This document shows positions 6,204-9,505 of a stretch of 9,505 nt of DNA, one piece after another (position 1 is the first letter of the stretch; every line of letters begins with the position of its first letter). A model generated the notes under the pieces. The model was not told the DNA's origin, did no database searches, and saw only the letters and a program-made list of their open reading frames with translations. The DNA lies in the NCBI GenBank assembly GCA_017610245.1, contig JAFCCK010000027.1, forward strand, positions 1 through 9,505, read 5' to 3'. The DNA comes from Candidatus Iainarchaeum sp. (GTDB taxonomy: Archaea; Iainarchaeota; Iainarchaeia; Iainarchaeales; GCA-2688035). The translations under genes were made by a program, and so were the position numbers.

Positions 6204-6689
6204 CTATTTTTTGAATTTTTTTCTTAACGCCTCTTCCACTGCCTTTGGGACAAAACAGTCAAGTTTTCCGTGCAGTAAAGCGATTTCCTTTACAACAGTG
6301 CTGTTGAGGTAGAAGTATTTGGCTGAGGTCATTATGAAAACTGTTTCAATGCTGCCAGCAAGCTTTCTGTTAACTATGGCATGCTGGAATTCATGCTCAA
6401 AGTCGCTAAGCTCGCGTAGCCCACGCAGAATTACATTGCAATTCCGTTTCTTTGCATAGTCAACAAGCAATCCATCGAATGAATCAACCTCAACAGAGGG
6501 AAATTTTGCAAAGGATTTTCTCGTAAGAGAAACCCTTTCCTTCAAAGAAAACATGGATTTTTTTTGGGGGTTTGATGTTACAGCAACAACTATTTTGTCG
6601 AATAGCTTCAGTGCGCGTTGCACGATATCAACGTGCCCCAAAGTAATGGGATCAAACGTTCCCGGATAAATTGCTGTTCTTTTAACCAT
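6204..6689 (-). CDS. coaD: Phosphopantetheine adenylyltransferase, bacterial type
   Basis: A 161-residue cytoplasmic enzyme (bacterial family about 160) that transfers AMP from ATP to 4'-phosphopantetheine, making dephospho-CoA, the penultimate step of CoA synthesis. Nucleotidyltransferase hallmarks are present: Y-P-G-T-F-D-P-I-T-L-G-H at 8-19 (the HxGH-like ATP site), R-G-L-R-E-L-S-D-F-E-H-E at 89-100 with the conserved arginines, and Y-L-N-S-T-V-V-K-E at 127-135 (the ISSTxxK/R-like motif). This is the bacterial COG0669 form, not the shorter-motif archaeal/eukaryotic PPAT (COG1019) that most archaea use. The start at 6689 overlaps the end of coaE by 8 bases (ATG inside AATGGTTAA), with GAGGC six bases upstream, so translation is probably coupled. 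The pair carries out consecutive steps. Bacterial origin by transfer is inferred. Confidence 0.95.
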   Translation of the reverse strand: MVKRTAIYPGTFDPITLGHVDIVQRALKLFDKIVVAVTSNPQKKSMFSLKERVSLTRKSFAKFPSVEVDSFDGLLVDYAKKRNCNVILRGLRELSDFEHEFQHAIVNRKLAGSIETVFIMTSAKYFYLNSTVVKEIALLHGKLDCFVPKAVEEALRKKFKK

Positions 6690-7245
6690 TCAATTGCCTC
6701 AAAATTTTTTCAGCCTGCTTGAATGCATGCTGTAGGCTGCCGTTATTATCTATTACAAAATCTGCCTTTTTAACCTTTTCCTCTGTAGAAAGCTGGCTGT
6801 TTATCCGCAGCAAGAATTCCTTTTCGCTCAACCCCTGCCTTTTCAGCCGGGCAATTTGCTCTTGCTTGGAAACCTTTACAGCAATCGCTCTATCAAAGAG
6901 TTTCTGCAGGTCTGCTTCAAAAAGCAGCGGCACTTCCACTACAACCATTTTTTCCCCTTTTTCTTGCAAGCTGCGCATCTTTTCCTTTATTTCCCACCCT
7001 ACCAAGGGATGCAGAAGCTCTTCCAATTCTTTTCTTTTGCTAGGGCTGGAGAAAATTTGGGATGCAATAGCTTTCCTATCAAAAGTGTGGAAAAGGGCAA
7101 GAACCTTTTCCTTCACTTCTCTTCTCCTATAGAGCGCTTTCACTATTTCATCCGCATCTATCGTGGGAATGCCCTGCTGAGCAAAAAACCTTAGGATTGC
7201 GCTTTTACCGGAAGCAATGCTGCCTGTTAGGGCAATTTTAAGCAT
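6682..7245 (-). CDS. coaE: Dephospho-CoA kinase, bacterial type
   Basis: A 187-residue P-loop kinase that phosphorylates the 3'-hydroxyl of dephospho-CoA with ATP, the last step of CoA synthesis. Walker A G-S-I-A-S-G-K-S lies at 8-15, the D-A-D motif at 30-32, the lid/substrate region L-L-H-P-L at 77-81, the strand V-V-E-V-P-L-L-F-E at 102-110, and the terminal signature A-D-F-V-I-D-N-N-G at 161-169. It is slightly shorter than typical bacterial enzymes (about 200), mainly between residues 45 and 60. Archaea usually lack this family and use an unrelated GTP-dependent dephospho-CoA kinase, so the gene looks bacterial-derived. It is first in a two-gene unit with coaD. The upstream spacer is A/T-rich, with a likely TATA element near 7270-7283 and a very short leader. 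Confidence 0.95.
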   Translation of the reverse strand: MLKIALTGSIASGKSAILRFFAQQGIPTIDADEIVKALYRRREVKEKVLALFHTFDRKAIASQIFSSPSKRKELEELLHPLVGWEIKEKMRSLQEKGEKMVVVEVPLLFEADLQKLFDRAIAVKVSKQEQIARLKRQGLSEKEFLLRINSQLSTEEKVKKADFVIDNNGSLQHAFKQAEKILRQLNG

Positions 7246-7283
7246 AATTAGAATAGGATTAAAATTGTTTTTAATTTAATTTA
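7246..7283. promoter_or_regulatory. Divergent promoter between coaE and the glycosyltransferase pair
   Basis: This 38-bp spacer is almost all A/T and separates genes transcribed away from each other. TATA-like stretches (ATTAAAAT near 7258-7265, TTTTTAATTTAATTTA near 7268-7283) can be read on both strands. With so little room the two promoters must overlap and leaders must be minimal. No clear operator or Shine-Dalgarno site for coaE is visible. Confidence 0.45.
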
Positions 7284-8489
7284 TTGGGTGAGATCATTAA
7301 AATTGCGTTTGTAACGAGCTGGCCACCGCGGCACTGCGGCATTGCCACTTACAGTCAGGATTTGGTAAGGGCATTGGGAAAGCGGGGGCACGAGGTGCAT
7401 GTGGTTACTTTTTCTGATGGTGGAAAAAGAGGGGAAAGGAATGTGCACCCTGTTCTGAAAGTGAAGAAAACCAATTTGGCGGATGCAGACTGGAACGAGC
7501 AGCTTTACAAAGAGGTTGAAAAAATAAAGCCGGATGTGGTGCATATTCAGCACGAGTATGCTCTCTACAACTTTAAAAATGACAGCAGCACTGGGCTTTT
7601 GAGAACATTCTTCAAGTGGTATGTTGAAGCAAAATTCCCAATCGTTGTGACATACCATAGTATCTACACTGTTTTGGATAGGGCCCAGTCAAAGTTCATG
7701 GAACTGACCTTAGAGATAACAAACGCTGGAATAGTGCATGAGGAATACCAAAAAATTTATCTCCCAATAAACATTGATTTTGTCCCAAAAAATGTTTATG
7801 TTATTCCACACGGGGCAAAGGGCATAAAGCCGTTGAACTACAAATCAAAGAATGAATTGGGGCTTGAGGGAAAAAAGGTTGTGGGGCTGCTTGGCTGGTG
7901 GGAGCCAAACAAGGAATTTGAGAGGGTCGTAAGGCTTTGGCCAAACATAAAGAAGAAGATTGGGAAGAATGCTGTGTTGGTTGTTGCGGGTGATGCCAGG
8001 CCTGGCTCTACCTCTGGACAACTGTACAAGCCAAAACTTTTGAAGGAAATAAATAAGAGCAAGGAAAAGAAGAGCATAAAAGTAATAACTGGCAGCTTTG
8101 CTCCAGAGCAGTATGACAAAATACTTTCATCATTCGATTTGATGGTTTTGCCCTACAGCAGAGCTTCCCAATCAGGAAACTTGGCACACAGCTTTGCTCT
8201 TGGAGTGCCTGTAGTTGCAACAGCTATGGAAGGGTTGAAGGCAGAGGTAGAGGCAAGCAAGGCAGGGATGACTGTCCCGCCGAAAGATGACTTTGAGTTG
8301 GAGCATGCCATTATAAGGCTCATGACACACGATGAGCTGAGGAAGAGGTATGCAAAAAGAGCATCCCACTATGTAACAAAGCAAATAAAGTGGAGTATTG
8401 TAGCGAGAAAGCACGTAACACTGTACGAGAAGCTGATAAAAGAATTGGGTGAAGTCTGCACTGCAAGAAAGAAGGAAGGCTATATTTGA
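7284..8489 (+). CDS. GT4-type glycosyltransferase, first of a tandem pair
   Basis: A 401-residue cytoplasmic GT-B fold glycosyltransferase without membrane spans. The N-terminal acceptor domain begins with S-W-P-P-R-H-C-G-I-A-T-Y (12-23) and has I-Q-H-E-Y (88-92) and V-T-Y-H-S (122-126). The C-terminal donor domain starts after I-P-H-G (174-177) and carries G-L-L-G-W-W-E-P-N-K at 201-210 and S-Q-S-G-N-L-A-H-S-F-A-L-G at 295-307. The usual E-x7-E motif is replaced by this Q-x-S-G-x-L-A version, also seen in the next gene. The sugar donor and acceptor cannot be read from sequence. No ATG lies near the N-terminus. TTG at 7284 is the only standard start that keeps the domain intact; ATT at 7296, behind GGTGAG, would give a classic M-K-I-A-F-V start. 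The paralogue follows in the same frame after 9 bp. Confidence 0.88.
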   Translation: MGEIIKIAFVTSWPPRHCGIATYSQDLVRALGKRGHEVHVVTFSDGGKRGERNVHPVLKVKKTNLADADWNEQLYKEVEKIKPDVVHIQHEYALYNFKNDSSTGLLRTFFKWYVEAKFPIVVTYHSIYTVLDRAQSKFMELTLEITNAGIVHEEYQKIYLPINIDFVPKNVYVIPHGAKGIKPLNYKSKNELGLEGKKVVGLLGWWEPNKEFERVVRLWPNIKKKIGKNAVLVVAGDARPGSTSGQLYKPKLLKEINKSKEKKSIKVITGSFAPEQYDKILSSFDLMVLPYSRASQSGNLAHSFALGVPVVATAMEGLKAEVEASKAGMTVPPKDDFELEHAIIRLMTHDELRKRYAKRASHYVTKQIKWSIVARKHVTLYEKLIKELGEVCTARKKEGYI

Positions 8490-8498
8490 ATCACGCTT

Positions 8499-9505
8499 AT
8501 GGTTGGGAACTATATTCAGTTTTTGAGCACTTTCCCGCCAAGGGAGTGCGGTATTGCAACGTTTTGCTTAGACCTAGTTACGGCAATTGAAAAGGCAAGT
8601 AAGGGCAAAACTCACTGTAAAGTAGCTGCGATGAACGAAAACCTCTTCTCTACCTACAACTATCCCGGGAGAGTGAATATCCAAATAGATGAGGAAGACC
8701 AGGACAGCTATCTCATTGCTGCTGAGAAAATAAACCGGGACAATAAAGTAAAGCTTGTCTGCATTCAGCACGAATTCGGAATTTTTGGTGGGAAATATGG
8801 CGATTACCTGATTCCTTTCCTTGAGGGGCTGGAAAAGCCAGTTGTTACAACATTCCACTCTGTTTTGCCCGGAGCTCCAAAGATGGACAGGCACAGGGAA
8901 TATGTTGTGAAAAAGATTTGCAAAAACAGTGAGAAAGTTGTTGTAATAAGCGGCTTTGGCCAGGACATTCTAAGAAAGCAGTACGGCGTAATGCCAAGGA
9001 AGCTTGTTGCGATACCGCATGGTGTGCCAAACATTAGGTATGGTGAAGGCGAGAGGGTGAAGAAAGCTCTGGGCCTGAAAGGGAGAAAGGTCATCAGCAC
9101 TTTCGGTTTGATGAGCAAAAGGAAGGGAATCCACTATGTTATAAGGGCTCTGCCAAAAATAGTGAAAAAGCACCCAGAGCTTTTATACCTTGTAATTGGG
9201 GAAACCCACCCTGTTATAAGGAACCTGGAGGGTGAACGGTACAGGAAGCAGTTGAAGAAAATGGTTAAAGAAAAGGGTTTAGTGAAGAATGTAAGATTCT
9301 ACAATAAATTCTTACCGTTGAGAGAACTTTGCAGATACCTCCAAGCTACAGATGTATATGTCACCCCTTACTATGACCCAAACCAAATAAGTAGCGGAAC
9401 ATTGGCTTATGCTGTTGGAGCGGGAAAAGCCTGTGTTTCCACACCCTATCTCTATGCAAGGGATGTGCTGAGAGACAATAGGGGGGTACTTGTTGGATTC
9501 AAGTC
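8499..9505 (+). CDS. GT4-type glycosyltransferase, second of a tandem pair (3' end outside window)
   Basis: The frame from ATG 8499 is open to the window edge, giving 335 residues of a probably longer GT-B enzyme. It shares its landmarks with the upstream gene: F-P-P-R-E-C-G-I-A-T-F at 12-22, I-Q-H-E-F-G-I-F-G-G at 89-98, T-T-F-H-S-V at 117-122, I-P-H-G-V at 172-176, F-G-L-M-S-K-R-K-G at 202-210 (phosphate-binding Lys/Arg region), and T-P-Y-Y-D-P-N-Q-I-S-S-G-T-L-A-Y at 289-304. The last motif replaces the classical E-x7-E of GT4 enzymes. It probably acts with the preceding enzyme on one glycan or glycolipid. An in-frame TGA (the upstream stop) lies four codons before the ATG, and no Shine-Dalgarno site is obvious, so reinitiation or coupling is likely. 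Substrate is not known. Confidence 0.88.
   Translation, partial: MVGNYIQFLSTFPPRECGIATFCLDLVTAIEKASKGKTHCKVAAMNENLFSTYNYPGRVNIQIDEEDQDSYLIAAEKINRDNKVKLVCIQHEFGIFGGKYGDYLIPFLEGLEKPVVTTFHSVLPGAPKMDRHREYVVKKICKNSEKVVVISGFGQDILRKQYGVMPRKLVAIPHGVPNIRYGEGERVKKALGLKGRKVISTFGLMSKRKGIHYVIRALPKIVKKHPELLYLVIGETHPVIRNLEGERYRKQLKKMVKEKGLVKNVRFYNKFLPLRELCRYLQATDVYVTPYYDPNQISSGTLAYAVGAGKACVSTPYLYARDVLRDNRGVLVGFK

Noticed and set aside
6719..7194. Plus-strand open frames opposite coaE
   Set aside because: coaE has every kinase motif in place. The plus-strand frames are Phe/Ser-rich shadows without motifs.
8574..9173. Minus-strand open frames opposite the second glycosyltransferase
   Set aside because: The plus-strand frame from 8499 carries all GT4 landmarks and simply runs off the window. 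The minus frames show nothing recognisable.
1..9505. CRISPR array, tRNA/rRNA genes, insertion sequences or phage genes
   Set aside because: I saw no regularly spaced direct repeats, no tRNA-like cloverleaf, no rRNA stretch, and no transposase or integrase motif in any frame.

Overview
The window looks archaeal. It carries a class III-signal (Q-S-A-L-E-Y) type IV pilin, a compact archaeal TadA/FlaI-type secretion ATPase operon with two TadC-like membrane proteins, A/T-rich TATA boxes about 25-30 bp before starts, and short or absent leaders on several genes. The mix of archaeal pilus genes with bacterial-type CoaD and CoaE suggests a lineage with bacterial acquisitions, such as a DPANN archaeon (Diapherotrites- or Micrarchaeota-like). 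That placement is inference, and no taxonomic marker gene is present.

Layout: 1-534 is the 3' end of a secreted, Cys-rich protein (+). Positions 590-5511 (+) form a tight operon: a long charged coiled-coil protein ending in a putative winged helix, the secretion ATPase, and two TadC/GspF-like membrane proteins, with gaps of 8, 1 and 2 bp. Convergent to it on the minus strand is a single class III pilin (5576-6013). Its upstream region is elaborate: a TATA box, an inverted repeat at the initiation zone, two matched tandem hairpins in the leader, and a strong Shine-Dalgarno site. Further upstream on the minus strand are overlapping coaD and coaE (6204-7245), which encode the last two steps of coenzyme A synthesis in their bacterial forms. 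A 38-bp divergent spacer leads to two tandem, paralogous GT4-type glycosyltransferases (7284-8489, and 8499 to the window edge).

How they work together (inference): the operon would power assembly of a pilus or pseudopilus built from the class III pilin. No prepilin peptidase is in the window. The glycosyltransferases could make a surface glycan or glycoconjugate. Both the pilin and the upstream secreted protein have N-X-S/T sequons, but nothing in the window ties these enzymes to pilin glycosylation. The CoaD/CoaE pair is metabolic and apparently unrelated to the pilus.

The least explained piece of DNA is the 6044-6147 control region of the pilin.
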